The notes beneath the pieces were generated by a model, which made no database searches, had not been told where the DNA came from, and saw nothing but the letters and a program-made list of their open reading frames with translations. The position numbers and the translations under genes are program-made. Below, piece after piece: positions 24,638 to 34,077 of a stretch of DNA of 64,000 nt. Within the stretch, counting starts at the first letter, position 1; each line of letters starts with the position of its first letter. The DNA is from Eubacteriales bacterium (GTDB taxonomy: Bacteria; Bacillota; Clostridia; Lachnospirales; Lachnospiraceae): positions 1-64,000 of the forward strand of contig JAUNPU010000011.1 of assembly GCA_030536555.1 (NCBI GenBank). The letters are read 5' to 3'.

Positions 24638-24671
24638 CAGGCACTCATTCATTTGGGATGGGTGCCTGTTT
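24638..24671 (+). terminator. Terminator of the secreted protein gene
   Basis: CAGGCAC (24638-24644) pairs with GTGCCTG (24662-24668), with inner CAT/ATG pairing, then TTT. It is 22 bases after the stop codon. Confidence 0.55.
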
Positions 24672-24736
24672 CGTAGTGCGCGCCCGGCAGAGTACATTTC
24701 TGACGGAGAAGTCATTGAAAAAACACACATTACATC

Positions 24737-24765
24737 TTAACATTTGCAAAGCTTTGTTATACAAT
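24737..24765 (+). promoter_or_regulatory. Promoter of the HD-domain gene
   Basis: TTAACA (24737-24742), 17-base spacer, TACAAT (24760-24765), about 68 bases upstream of the start codon. Confidence 0.5.
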
Positions 24766-24832
24766 AGTGATTATATTGAAAATAAGGACAGGAGAGAAAC
24801 AAAACCTGTGTTAAAGGAGGAATTAGAGTATC

Positions 24833-25423
24833 ATGCAGAGTCAGATTACGAGAGAAGAAGCGTTAGCGCTGTTAAGACAATACAACCAGGAGCCGTTTCA
24901 CATTCTTCACGCATTGACCGTGGAGGGCACCATGCGGTGGTACGCGAAGGAGCTGGGCTTTGGCGAGGATGAGGAATACTGGGGCATTGTTGGTCTGCTT
25001 CATGATATTGATTTTGAGCAGTATCCGGAGGAGCACTGCAAGAAGGCACCGGAGCTGCTTCAGGCAGGTGGCGTTGGGGCGGATATGATCCGTTCCATCT
25101 GTTCTCACGGATATGGACTGTGCTGCGATGTGGAGCCGGAGCATCTGATGGAGAAGGTGCTGTTTGCGGCAGACGAGCTGACCGGTCTGATCGGTGCGGC
25201 GGCAAGAATGCGTCCGTCTAAGAGCACGAAGGATATGGAGGTCTCCAGCCTGAAGAAGAAGTTCAAGGACAAGCGGTTTGCAGCAGGCTGTTCCCGGGAT
25301 GTGATCCGCGACGGCGCGGAGCGCCTGGGATGGGAGCTGGATGAGCTGTTCACGAAGACCATCGAGGCGATGCGCTCCTGTGAGGATGCGGTAAATGCGG
25401 AGATGGAGCAGATAGAGGGCTGA
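24833..25423 (+). CDS. HD-domain phosphohydrolase-like protein
   Basis: A 196-residue HD superfamily protein. The metal-binding pattern is visible as His in 'FHILHALTVEG', the H-D doublet in 'GLLHDIDFEQYP', and a later His in 'SICSHGYG'. This subgroup is annotated as predicted hydrolases without a proven substrate. It acts in the cytosol. AAAGGAGG lies 12 bases before the start. It stands alone between two promoters. Confidence 0.8.
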   Translation: MQSQITREEALALLRQYNQEPFHILHALTVEGTMRWYAKELGFGEDEEYWGIVGLLHDIDFEQYPEEHCKKAPELLQAGGVGADMIRSICSHGYGLCCDVEPEHLMEKVLFAADELTGLIGAAARMRPSKSTKDMEVSSLKKKFKDKRFAAGCSRDVIRDGAERLGWELDELFTKTIEAMRSCEDAVNAEMEQIEG

Positions 25424-25470
25424 GCGGAAAGCCAAGCGTTGAAAGGCAGCCGGGCGGCGTGATTGCCTGC

Positions 25471-25499
25471 TTTACTTAAGAAGAATCCTGTGCTATACT
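25471..25499 (+). promoter_or_regulatory. Promoter of the 44-residue membrane protein
   Basis: TTTACT (25471-25476), 17-base spacer, TATACT (25494-25499) with an extended TG at 25491. Confidence 0.55.
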
Positions 25500-25577
25500 G
25501 AGATATAGTGCAGACGCGGCGCGGGAGTATACTGCTGCGTGATTTTTCGAACAATAATAACAGGAGGCGAATGACAG

Positions 25578-25712
25578 ATGGATGATATGATGTTTCTGAT
25601 GATGGGCGGCGGACTTTTGCTGCTGATCTTGTTCGTGGTTGCGGCGACCGTAGGGACGATGTCCAGTGTGTTTGGCGCAGTCGTTGAAGAAGAGGAAGAC
25701 GAGGAAGAGTAA
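25578..25712 (+). CDS. Small membrane protein with acidic tail
   Basis: A 44-residue peptide: M-D-D then a hydrophobic, Met/Leu/Val-rich span (about residues 4-36) and a strongly acidic end (E-E-E-E-D-E-E-E). CAGGAGGCG precedes the ATG by 8 bases, a consensus promoter lies 80 bases upstream, and a strong terminator follows. These signals support a real gene. I do not recognise a family. Confidence 0.65.
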   Translation: MDDMMFLMMGGGLLLLILFVVAATVGTMSSVFGAVVEEEEDEEE

Positions 25713-25737
25713 GAGGCGGATTCAGGCAGAACAACAG

Positions 25738-25779
25738 AGTCCGGACTGTGAGAGATGTGTACACAGCCCGGACTTTTTT
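25738..25779. terminator. Strong terminator between small protein gene and feoA
   Basis: AGTCCGGACTGTG (25738-25750) pairs with CACAGCCCGGACT (25762-25774) with one mismatch, followed by TTTTTT on the + strand. It ends the small gene; the convergent feoA may use the same stem. Confidence 0.85.
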
Positions 25780-25822
25780 GGGCTTACGGGGCAGTGTCCC
25801 GGGGAGCCTGCGGCGGCTGGAC

Positions 25823-26056
25823 TCAGGACAGGATTTCCACGAAGATTTCTTTGGCATTTTCCCGGCGGAGGGCGATGACGGCACCGCGGACCAGATAGGC
25901 GCTCATGTGACCGCGGGAGGTCCGGAGTACGCAGGACAGCGTTTCCTCCGGAGCGAAGCCTAAGTCCAGAAGCCGCTGCCTCATGAGGGATTCGCTGGCG
26001 ACCCAGACGACACGGGCGCGTTCGCCGGGGCTGATGTGACTGAGTGGCAGAACCAT
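25823..26056 (-). CDS. feoA: FeoA family protein
   Basis: A 77-residue SH3-like FeoA domain: 'PLSHISPGERARVVWV', 'MRQRLLDLGFAPEETLSCVLRT', 'MSAYLVRGAVIALRRENAKEIFVEIL'. FeoA proteins bind the cytosolic side of FeoB and are needed for Fe(II) uptake. The ATG at 26056 (AGGAAG 8 bases upstream) is preferred to a TTG 16 codons earlier. It is about 6 kb from feoB and not co-transcribed with it; it may serve that FeoB or be an independent FeoA-domain protein. It is divergent from the ABC-F gene. Confidence 0.82.
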   Translation of the reverse strand: MVLPLSHISPGERARVVWVASESLMRQRLLDLGFAPEETLSCVLRTSRGHMSAYLVRGAVIALRRENAKEIFVEILS

Positions 26057-26127
26057 AGAGAACACTTCCTGGCGCTGTACGTTACTGACAGTATATGCAG
26101 ACAATGTGATAAAGGAGTTTTATACAG

Positions 26128-27681
26128 ATGAGTATTTTAAATGTTGAACATTTGAGCCACGGATTCGGTGACCGGGCTATTTTTCAGGATGTTTCGTTTC
26201 GCCTGCTGAAGGGGGAGCACATCGGACTGATCGGTGCCAATGGCGAGGGAAAGTCCACATTTATGAATATTATTACGGACAAGCTGATGCCGGATGAGGG
26301 CAAGGTCGAGTGGGCGAAGAACGTCCGCGTGGGCTATCTGGACCAGCATACGGTGCTGGAGAAGGGCATGACCATCCGTGATGTGTTGAAGAGTGCATTT
26401 TCCTATCTGTTTGAGATGGAGGAGCAGATGAATGCCATCTGCGACAGGATGGGAGAGGCTTCCGAGGACGAGATGAACGGGATGATGGAGGAGCTGGGCA
26501 CCATTCAGGACCTTCTGATGGCGCATGACTTTTACATTATTGACAGCAAGGTGGAGGAGGTCGGACGGGCTCTGGGACTGCAGGATATTGGTCTTGAGAA
26601 GGACGTTTCCGAGCTTTCCGGCGGTCAGAGAACCAAGGTTTTGCTGGGCAAATTGCTGCTTGAAAAGCCGGATATTCTGCTGCTGGACGAGCCGACCAAC
26701 TATCTGGATGAGCAGCATATCGAGTGGTTGAAGCGGTACCTGCAGGAGTATGAGAATGCGTTTATTCTGATCTCCCATGACATTCCGTTCTTAAACAGCG
26801 TCATCAACCTGATCTACCACATGGAGAATCAGCGTCTGGACCGCTATGTGGGTGATTATGACAAGTTCCAGGAAGTGTATGAGGTAAAGAAGGCGCAGCT
26901 GGAGGCGGCTTACAAGCGTCAGCAGCAGGAGATTGCGGAGCTGGAGGATTTTGTGGCGCGCAACAAGGCGCGTGTGTCCACCCGCAACATGGCCATGTCC
27001 CGTCAGAAGAAGCTGGACAAGATGGATGTGATTGAGCTGGCGAAGGAGAAGCCGAAGCCGGAGTTCAATTTCAAGGAGGCGAGAGCTGCCGGAAAGTACA
27101 TTTTTGAGACGAAAGATCTGGTGATTGGATACGAGGAACCGCTGACAAAACCGCTGAATTTCTCCATGGAACGAGGCGAAAAAGTGGTCTTGAAGGGCTC
27201 TAATGGTATTGGTAAAACGACTCTGCTCAAGAGTATTCTGGGGCTGATTCCGCCGGTGAGCGGTCAGGTGGAGCTGGGAGATTATCTGTATATCGGATAC
27301 TTCGAACAGGAGATGGCGCCGGGCAATACGACCACCTGTATCGAGGAAATCTGGAAGGAATTTCCGTCCTATACCCAGTACGAGGTGCGCTCTGCGCTGG
27401 CAAAATGCGGCCTGACAACCAAGCATATTGAGAGCCAGGTGCGTGTCCTTTCCGGCGGCGAGCAGGCGAAGGTAAGACTCTGCAAGCTGATCAACCGGGA
27501 GACCAATATTCTGCTGCTGGACGAACCGACCAACCACCTGGATGTGGACGCCAAGGAAGAGCTGGCGCGTGCGCTGAAGGCATATAAGGGCAGCATTCTG
27601 CTGATCTGCCATGAGCCGGAGTTCTATCAGGATTTCGCAACCCGGGTGGTGGACTGCAGTGAATTCTGTCTGCGTGGTTAA
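26128..27681 (+). CDS. ABC-F family ATPase (YbiT-like)
   Basis: A 517-residue soluble protein with two ATPase domains and no membrane part. Domain 1: GANGEGKS, LSGGQRTK, 'LLLDEPTNYLD'. The linker (about residues 240-310) is rich in charged residues and coiled-coil-like ('VKKAQLEAAYKRQQQEIAELEDF'). Domain 2: 'GSNGIGKTT', LSGGEQAK, 'LLLDEPTNHLD'. ABC-F proteins act on ribosomes, either as translation factors or as antibiotic protection proteins; this one looks like the housekeeping YbiT/Uup type. A strong terminator follows. Confidence 0.9.
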   Translation: MSILNVEHLSHGFGDRAIFQDVSFRLLKGEHIGLIGANGEGKSTFMNIITDKLMPDEGKVEWAKNVRVGYLDQHTVLEKGMTIRDVLKSAFSYLFEMEEQMNAICDRMGEASEDEMNGMMEELGTIQDLLMAHDFYIIDSKVEEVGRALGLQDIGLEKDVSELSGGQRTKVLLGKLLLEKPDILLLDEPTNYLDEQHIEWLKRYLQEYENAFILISHDIPFLNSVINLIYHMENQRLDRYVGDYDKFQEVYEVKKAQLEAAYKRQQQEIAELEDFVARNKARVSTRNMAMSRQKKLDKMDVIELAKEKPKPEFNFKEARAAGKYIFETKDLVIGYEEPLTKPLNFSMERGEKVVLKGSNGIGKTTLLKSILGLIPPVSGQVELGDYLYIGYFEQEMAPGNTTTCIEEIWKEFPSYTQYEVRSALAKCGLTTKHIESQVRVLSGGEQAKVRLCKLINRETNILLLDEPTNHLDVDAKEELARALKAYKGSILLICHEPEFYQDFATRVVDCSEFCLRG

Positions 27682-27688
27682 TGAAATG

Positions 27689-27728
27689 AATCAGAAATGC
27701 TCCTTGCGGGTGTTTCTGATTTTTTTTG
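27689..27728 (+). terminator. Terminator of the ABC-F gene
   Basis: AATCAGAAA (27689-27697) pairs with TTTCTGATT (27713-27721), followed by eight Ts. Confidence 0.9.
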
Positions 27729-27738
27729 ATTTTGGGTG

Positions 27739-27767
27739 TTGCATTTGGCGTTCAGGTGTGCTATCCT
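27739..27767 (+). promoter_or_regulatory. Candidate promoter of the surface-protein operon
   Basis: TTGCAT (27739-27744), 17-base spacer, TATCCT (27762-27767) with an extended TG. It would give a leader of about 275 bases. The rest of the leader (27780-28036) is AT-rich and I see no gene or clear riboswitch in it. Confidence 0.4.
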
Positions 27768-28049
27768 ATATTCACAAATCCGAAATCTAATGTATTTTGA
27801 GAGTCATCTCAGTTCCGTATTTATCTGGTGGATCGATTGGAAACCCAGAACATTTGTAGTTGTTTAGAATCAGTAATTTGTATGTTTTATTTTAATTTTT
27901 GTATCTATTTAGTCAGTATTCAGTTTTATCAGATTTATCAGAGAATCAGTATTTTTTCTTTCAAAATTCCAGATGAAAGGCAGGAAAGCAGAGGGCGACG
28001 CTTGGAATGGGAAGGATCTTCGGGTGAAATTTCATAAGGAGGGATGTAT

Positions 28050-30488
28050 GTGTACAGGAGAAGAAGAGGCAGAACGAAGAGGTCCTGTGGTCGTGTGGGG
28101 ACACTGGCGCTGACCGTGTTGATGGCGGCAGTGGTGCCGGGAAATGTGCTGGCAGCGGTGGTGCCGGAGAAAGCGGTGGAGACGGTGATATCGGGGAAAG
28201 TGATGCCGGAGAAAGCGCTGGAGACGGTGATGCCGGGAAAGGCACTGATAGCATTAATGTCAGGAAATACACTGACGGAAACCGGGAATGTATTACTGCC
28301 TGTGACCGGAAATGAAGTGGAATGCGGCGAAAGGAGGCGTGATGAGAATGGGCGCTGGGAGTGTGATGAGTCTGGCAGCTGGGTGCATCGCTCTGCGGCA
28401 GGAGAGCTTGACCGGGGCTGGTTTCGGGACGTGGATGGGGGCTGGTATCAGCTGTCATCGGACGGCGTGATGCTTGCAGCCCGGTGGTTTCAGGACACGG
28501 ATGGCAGGTGGTATTACCTGCATGTGGATGGACGCATGCTTGCCGGTCAGTGGTTTCAGGATGCAGATGGCGCCTGGTATTATCTGAGCGAATCCGGGGC
28601 GATGATGAGCAGCTGTGTCACGCCAGACGGCTATACGCTGCTGCATTCCGGTGTCTGGGATGTGTCCGTGCCGCGAAAGACAGGAACGGGGATGAGCGGT
28701 GGAGGCGGAAGCGGCAGCAGTCGTGGCGGAAGCAGCGGAAGCGGTGGGAGCGGCAGTCATGGTGGAGCCGGGAGTAGCGGAAGCAATGGAGACAGCAGTC
28801 ATGGCGGAGCCGGGAGTAGCGGAAGCAATCATGGCTGGGCTGGAAGTAGTGGCAGTAATGGAAGCAGTAGCCATGGCGAAGTTGGAAGCAGCGGTAGTTA
28901 TGGTGGAGCCGGTAGTAGCGGAAGCAGTGGAAATGCCAATATTGGAGACAGTGAGGCTGACAAGGATTCTGGAGAAACCACAGGCGGAACGATCGGTAAC
29001 ATGCCTGCAACTCCGTCCGATGCAGCAGAAGCAGTCGTTGCGTGGCAGGTGCATTTTGTGGACAGGGAGACGCATCAGATTGTGGTTGCGCCCACCAGAT
29101 CGGGGACGATCCGGGAGGGGGAAGAGCTTGTGGTGAATTTTCGTCAGCGTGTGATCGACAGTGAAAACCGTATCTGGGAAGCCAGGGAAATGTCACCGAT
29201 TCGACCCATCATATATGGTCCGGGAAACTGGCTGTATTACGTTGAGTATGAGCAGACAGGCGTGGTTTCAGAGCAGGAAAATCCCTTCGAAGCGGAAGAA
29301 AATCGCCTGGCACAATGGCTGGAGACAGCGAAAAAAGCAGAATCGGGGATTACAGGGGAAGAGTCAGAAGAGATTCCGGACAGCAGATTTCTGGCAGAAC
29401 AGGCTGGGGAAAGTGATGCCAGATTATTGACGATTGCGGATCAGATTCCGGCTGCGAGCGAACCCATTGTGTACGTTATCGGTAAAAATATGATGCCCAA
29501 TGGAATCATTCTGGAGAAGATGTACCGCGATGAGATAGAGTATGCGCACATGGTGGAGGACAGGATTCAGGTTGGCGCAGATACGTTCTATGTGTGCCGG
29601 TTTACGATTCGCAGAGAGGACTGTGCGGAGAACTGTCAGCACCGGTTTGAGGAGGAATCCAGGTCAGAACCGACTGGTTCAAGTCACGGAACGGCAGTGT
29701 ATACCTGTGCCCGGTGCGGACTTCAGGAGGAGGTTATTCTGCCAGCCATTGGTCAGGAGGAGAGAATCCACTGGAATATCGGAGATGTTCAGGCAAGAGA
29801 ACTTGACGGGGAAATCTATCTGTTCCGCTGCATTGATCAGAATTATGGAGATGGAATGGAGACACATCGTGAGTCGGCGCTGTTTCTGTGTGATTCTGTG
29901 ATTCCGGCTGATTTTGGGTCTGATTACAGCTTGGAACCGGATGAAAACGGACGCTTTGATTATCATTTTACGGCTGGTCCGATTGTGAATTTTGGAGAGA
30001 AAAGCGATTATAAATATTCCGGTATTCGGGCATGGCTGACGGATTCTGAGGAGAATTTCGCTGACACCGAGCCGGTCAATATCGGGGTTTCGAGAGCTTA
30101 CACCGGAAGCACAGAGGCAGGAATGTACAGTCAGTTTCAGGAAGCGAAGCTGACAGGTTCCTATATCGGAAGCCAAAGGTTAAGTGGAAAACTGTTCATT
30201 CTTTCTGTGGATGAAGCGGTCCGGTATAAGGAGTATTTGTGGAAATTTGACGGCGCTGAGGAGGACAATCCGGAATCACAGGTGAGGATGTTCTGCAAGG
30301 GATACTGGCTGCGGACACCGGAAGGAAACACACAGAATCATGACACGGGGCGGATGTATATGGTTGATCTGGTCAATGGAAATCTTCATCCATGCGAGAT
30401 TTCACCGGAGGGCGGTACCGCAGAGGAGGAGCTGAATGTGACCGGAACCACGGGGGTGCGCCCGGTATTTACCATGCCGCAGGGCTGA
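28050..30488 (+). CDS. Surface protein with choline-binding-like repeats and DUF6273-like C-terminus
   Basis: An 812-residue exported protein. The GTG at 28050 fits the AGGAGG at 28037-28042; an in-frame ATG at 28044 is too close. The signal peptide has a very basic start (R-R-R-R-G-R-T-K-R) and a core ending near 'GNVLAAV'. Then come short repeats of the P-E-K-A-V-E-T-V type, three choline-binding-like repeats ('GWFRDVDGGWYQLSSDG' and two similar), and a Gly/Ser tract with repeated G-A-G-S-S-G-S-N-G. A middle segment starts 'VAWQVHFVDRETHQIV', and the C-terminal region (about 550-812) resembles DUF6273 ('GYWLRTPEG' ... 'TGVRPVF'). It is first of three co-directional genes. Role unknown; probably cell-wall associated. 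Confidence 0.78.
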   Translation: MYRRRRGRTKRSCGRVGTLALTVLMAAVVPGNVLAAVVPEKAVETVISGKVMPEKALETVMPGKALIALMSGNTLTETGNVLLPVTGNEVECGERRRDENGRWECDESGSWVHRSAAGELDRGWFRDVDGGWYQLSSDGVMLAARWFQDTDGRWYYLHVDGRMLAGQWFQDADGAWYYLSESGAMMSSCVTPDGYTLLHSGVWDVSVPRKTGTGMSGGGGSGSSRGGSSGSGGSGSHGGAGSSGSNGDSSHGGAGSSGSNHGWAGSSGSNGSSSHGEVGSSGSYGGAGSSGSSGNANIGDSEADKDSGETTGGTIGNMPATPSDAAEAVVAWQVHFVDRETHQIVVAPTRSGTIREGEELVVNFRQRVIDSENRIWEAREMSPIRPIIYGPGNWLYYVEYEQTGVVSEQENPFEAEENRLAQWLETAKKAESGITGEESEEIPDSRFLAEQAGESDARLLTIADQIPAASEPIVYVIGKNMMPNGIILEKMYRDEIEYAHMVEDRIQVGADTFYVCRFTIRREDCAENCQHRFEEESRSEPTGSSHGTAVYTCARCGLQEEVILPAIGQEERIHWNIGDVQARELDGEIYLFRCIDQNYGDGMETHRESALFLCDSVIPADFGSDYSLEPDENGRFDYHFTAGPIVNFGEKSDYKYSGIRAWLTDSEENFADTEPVNIGVSRAYTGSTEAGMYSQFQEAKLTGSYIGSQRLSGKLFILSVDEAVRYKEYLWKFDGAEEDNPESQVRMFCKGYWLRTPEGNTQNHDTGRMYMVDLVNGNLHPCEISPEGGTAEEELNVTGTTGVRPVFTMPQG

Positions 30489-30597
30489 CTGTGCGCAGGA
30501 GAATTGGAAACCCGCAGGAGATTCGGAAAGCTGCAGGCGTTTCCGGAACAGCAGAACTCAGATAGTATTGAGAACATAACAAGGAGGGGGAAACAGA

Positions 30598-33500
30598 ATG
30601 AAGCGGAAATACAGAATGAAACAGAGCTGCAGAACGAAACTGGCGTGTGTGATAGGAGCCATGCTGGTTACACAGGGCATGCTGGCACCGGCACAGACGC
30701 TGGCAGAAACTATGGGAGTGCGGTACGGAGTCAGCCGGAATGGACAGCTGCCATCGGATTGCCGGGTGACATGGACTGCTACACCTTCAGAGGCGGAGGA
30801 AGAGACAGAATTGTCGGATTCCGATGAGATTGAGGCGGCTTCCCGGGATAAGTGGAGTCTGGCAGACGAGGTGGAAGCGCGTACAGACAACCTGGCGACG
30901 CCGTCGAGTCTTCTGTCTGCACCTTTGCTCTACAGCAGCAGTATCGGCGATCTCTGGGAGGAGTGGACTGGTGATATGGATTTTTCAGGTGACGGAACGG
31001 AGGATTGCCCTTATCAGATTGGCAGTCTGGCAGAGCTGATGGGGCTGTCGGAGCTGGTTGCTTCCGGGGAGGGCTTTGAGGGGGAATATTTTGAGCTGAC
31101 GCAGGATATTCGGCTGACGAATCTGGATACCAACCACGGAAACTGGAATCCGATTGGCTGGTACCAGAATGCCGTGGATTTGTCCGGCGATGTGACCCAC
31201 AGCTTTCGGGGGCACTTTGATGGGGGCGGTCATACCATTTCCGGTCTGAAGGTGATCGACCTTACGAAGAATCTTAAAAATGTGGGGCTGTTTGGTGTCA
31301 TTGACGGTGGTTCGGTCAGAAATCTGACTGTCGAGGGAGAGGATATTTACGGTCAGGAAAATATCGCAGTGCTGGCTGGTGCCATCAAAGGCAATGCAAT
31401 TGTTGAAAATGTCACAGTTTCCGGTTATGTCCGCTCTGAGGAGGATGCAGGGGGAATCGCGGGAGAGGTGACTGGCGGTGTGGAACCGGCGACAATCGAG
31501 AACTGCACGGCGGACGGAATCGCCATTTATTCTGCCGGGAGCGACGGCTTTGTGGGCGGAATTGCAGGCAATGTCCAGAAGGCGTATCTGGTGGACAATA
31601 CAGCTCTGACCCAGGACGGGGATGCCAACCGTATCTACGGCAGAGGGTATGTGGGAGGAATTGTGGGGCGGATGAATCTGACCCAGGTTTACAATTCCTA
31701 TGTAAATGGAACCGTTGGTGGAAATGGAAGCCGTGCGGCAGGGGGGATTGCAGGAAAGTACGAAAGCGGAAGCCTGGTGCTGGCGCGGATGGCGGGGGAT
31801 ATTTCCAGTACCAACAACGGCACTGCTTCCAGAGAGGGAACCTTTGTGGGGACCCGAGAGGGAAGAAGCAGCTTTACTTACGGGACGGAGAAAACCAGCA
31901 ATCTGTCTTACCTGTACACCAATTCTGCGGTCAAGGCGAAGCAGGTGTTTGGAAGCACGATTGACGGGGACAATTCTTTTACGAAAGCGGCACATATCGG
32001 ATACTGGACGGATCAGGAGAAGAAGTATGTCACCGTGGCGGGAAGAATCGAGACAGCCTGTGGGGACCGGTATTTCTATGAGGAGCTGGAGGATGCGGTC
32101 CGGTATATTGTGACGCAGAAGCTGGAGAAGGAATTTACCAGTACGGGATATTTTGACGGGCTGCCATTTCGCCTGGATCACTTTGCGCCCGGGTATATGG
32201 GGGAGCCGGTTCGCGGATATCTGATTTCCGTGCCGCGGATCGATGCGCGCAATGCCAACGGAACCTACGATGCGGACGTGGCAGCGCTGACCGCAATGCC
32301 GACGGCAAATAATTCCTATTACCGTGCCATTGACAAGGACCATGCGGCGGCTGTTGCGCCTGGAGTGGTGGTGAGTGTGCTGACGGCACCGAAGAACAGC
32401 GAGGAAAACCGCTATCAGATGGTGGTGGACGAGCATGAGGCAGGGGGTGTCAAAGCACCGACTTACGTGGATGAAAATGGAGATCCGACGGCCATGCAGT
32501 ACCTGTCCGGTGGCGCCTACAGCTTTACCATGCCGGCGTGTGATACGGAACTGAATGCGGAATATATCAAGGTGACCACAAGGCTTTCCGTCGATCCGGC
32601 GGAGACGACGATCAGCATCACGCAGACCAGGTCCGGCGACCGCAGAAGCCCGGGAATCGTCACTGAGGTGCAAAACGCAGAGGGAATTCTCATTGCCAGA
32701 TATATTGACGGAGAACAGGATAAGTCCGTGCAGGTGCAGCCGGTGACGATTCATGCAGAGAGCAACGCGACCGGTCAGACAGCGGACCGGACAGTCCGAT
32801 GGTCCGTGGATGATGAGAATCTGCTCATCAACCGTTCGGAGACCTCCTATACGCTGAGGGATGCCGTGATCATGCCGAATCTGGACTCTGCTTTTGTGCA
32901 GGACATCATCAGCAGGGAAGTGAAAGCGCAGGTAGACAGCGGATACAGCAATAAGATCAACAACACGATTTACACAAAGTATGCAGTAGTGACAGCAGCG
33001 ACCAACCCGGACATATCGGCAAATCATCAGGCTGTGTATGCCAACTGCCGTGTGGGTGTCACATTTCAGATTATCGACAATACGACAGTGCGGGTCGAGA
33101 GCATGAACCTCAATAAGCGTGACATTACCTGTACGGTTACGCGGAAGCTGACCGGAAGCAGAACCGCGCCCACAGAGACGATCAGCTGTACGGAGCCGGT
33201 GATTCTGACGGCAAAGCTGCATCCGGACCAGCCGTTTTTCAAGAATGTAAGCTGGACAGACCGGGAGAGCGGGAAGATTATTACCCTTACTCCGTCCGGT
33301 GCCAACAGCCAGGAGTGCAGAATCGCGGTTCGATTTGACCCGTCAGGGAAGGAAAATCCGGCGTGGATTCAGAATATCATCTATGAGGACAACAACCGGC
33401 GAAGCGCCGATCCGTCTGTGAAGCTGAATGGATCAGGAACCTGCACTGAAGTGGTAACGGCAGTCAGTGAGGATCAGACGCATGGTCACGTGGCGGCGGA

Positions 33501-34056
33501 ATGTAGGGTTACAGTTCGATTTGTGACTGTGGACGAGACGGTATTTCGCCCGGGCATATATGGCGGCTCCGGCAGTTCCGGTGGCGGACCCGGCAGCAAA
33601 TCCGGCGGCGTGGTGGCAGCAGGCGCCATGGCAGGAGGGAAAATTCCGCCTTACGTGGTGACCGGAACCTGGACACAGGATGCGTCCGGGCGCTGGAAGT
33701 TTGCCGACGGGACCCGCAGCTATGCCAATGAGTGGGCGGCGGTTTACAATCCATATGCCAGCCCGGCAGCAGGTCAGAGTACCTTTGACTGGTTCCGGTT
33801 TGACGCGGAGGGTTTCCTGATGACCGGATGGTACACGGATACGGATGGAAATGTCTATTATCTCCATCCGGTATCCGATGGAACTCTTGGGCGCATGTAC
33901 ACCGGGTGGAACTGGATTGACGGGAAGTGCTGTTACTTTCAGGAGGAATCGGACGGAACCCGCGGCTCTCTGAAGCGGAATATTACGGCTCCGGACGGCA
34001 GCCGGACCAATCAGGACGGTGTCTGGGTCGTGGACGGAGTGGTGCAGACCCGATAA
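30598..34056 (+). CDS. Surface protein with GLUG-type repeats and choline-binding-like C-terminus
   Basis: A 1152-residue exported protein. The signal peptide ends about residue 36 ('AQTLAET'). Residues 120-450 contain GLUG-type and beta-helix-like repeats: 'HFDGGGHTISGL', 'VGLFGVIDGGSVRNLTV', then GGIAGEV, GGIAGNV, GGIVGRM and GGIAGKY. A long beta-rich middle part follows. A Gly/Ser linker near residue 985 leads to aromatic wall-binding repeats ('GRWKFADGTRSY', 'WFRFDAEGFLMTGWYTDTDGNVYYL', 'GWNWIDGKCCYF'). AAGGAGG lies 11 bases before the ATG. The gene is 109 bases downstream of the first surface gene and 21 bases upstream of the giant adhesin gene, so the three are probably one operon. Confidence 0.8.
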   Translation: MKRKYRMKQSCRTKLACVIGAMLVTQGMLAPAQTLAETMGVRYGVSRNGQLPSDCRVTWTATPSEAEEETELSDSDEIEAASRDKWSLADEVEARTDNLATPSSLLSAPLLYSSSIGDLWEEWTGDMDFSGDGTEDCPYQIGSLAELMGLSELVASGEGFEGEYFELTQDIRLTNLDTNHGNWNPIGWYQNAVDLSGDVTHSFRGHFDGGGHTISGLKVIDLTKNLKNVGLFGVIDGGSVRNLTVEGEDIYGQENIAVLAGAIKGNAIVENVTVSGYVRSEEDAGGIAGEVTGGVEPATIENCTADGIAIYSAGSDGFVGGIAGNVQKAYLVDNTALTQDGDANRIYGRGYVGGIVGRMNLTQVYNSYVNGTVGGNGSRAAGGIAGKYESGSLVLARMAGDISSTNNGTASREGTFVGTREGRSSFTYGTEKTSNLSYLYTNSAVKAKQVFGSTIDGDNSFTKAAHIGYWTDQEKKYVTVAGRIETACGDRYFYEELEDAVRYIVTQKLEKEFTSTGYFDGLPFRLDHFAPGYMGEPVRGYLISVPRIDARNANGTYDADVAALTAMPTANNSYYRAIDKDHAAAVAPGVVVSVLTAPKNSEENRYQMVVDEHEAGGVKAPTYVDENGDPTAMQYLSGGAYSFTMPACDTELNAEYIKVTTRLSVDPAETTISITQTRSGDRRSPGIVTEVQNAEGILIARYIDGEQDKSVQVQPVTIHAESNATGQTADRTVRWSVDDENLLINRSETSYTLRDAVIMPNLDSAFVQDIISREVKAQVDSGYSNKINNTIYTKYAVVTAATNPDISANHQAVYANCRVGVTFQIIDNTTVRVESMNLNKRDITCTVTRKLTGSRTAPTETISCTEPVILTAKLHPDQPFFKNVSWTDRESGKIITLTPSGANSQECRIAVRFDPSGKENPAWIQNIIYEDNNRRSADPSVKLNGSGTCTEVVTAVSEDQTHGHVAAECRVTVRFVTVDETVFRPGIYGGSGSSGGGPGSKSGGVVAAGAMAGGKIPPYVVTGTWTQDASGRWKFADGTRSYANEWAAVYNPYASPAAGQSTFDWFRFDAEGFLMTGWYTDTDGNVYYLHPVSDGTLGRMYTGWNWIDGKCCYFQEESDGTRGSLKRNITAPDGSRTNQDGVWVVDGVVQTR

Positions 34057-34077
34057 CGGATGAGGTGGAGGAAGAAC

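Noticed and set aside
25823..26104. Longer FeoA start at TTG 26104
   Set aside because: No ribosome site there, and the extra 16 residues do not fit the FeoA fold; ATG 26056 has AGGAAG.
30985..33222. Minus-strand frame of 745 codons
   Set aside because: Shadow of the 1152-residue surface protein gene; the other strand has signal peptide, motifs and ribosome site.
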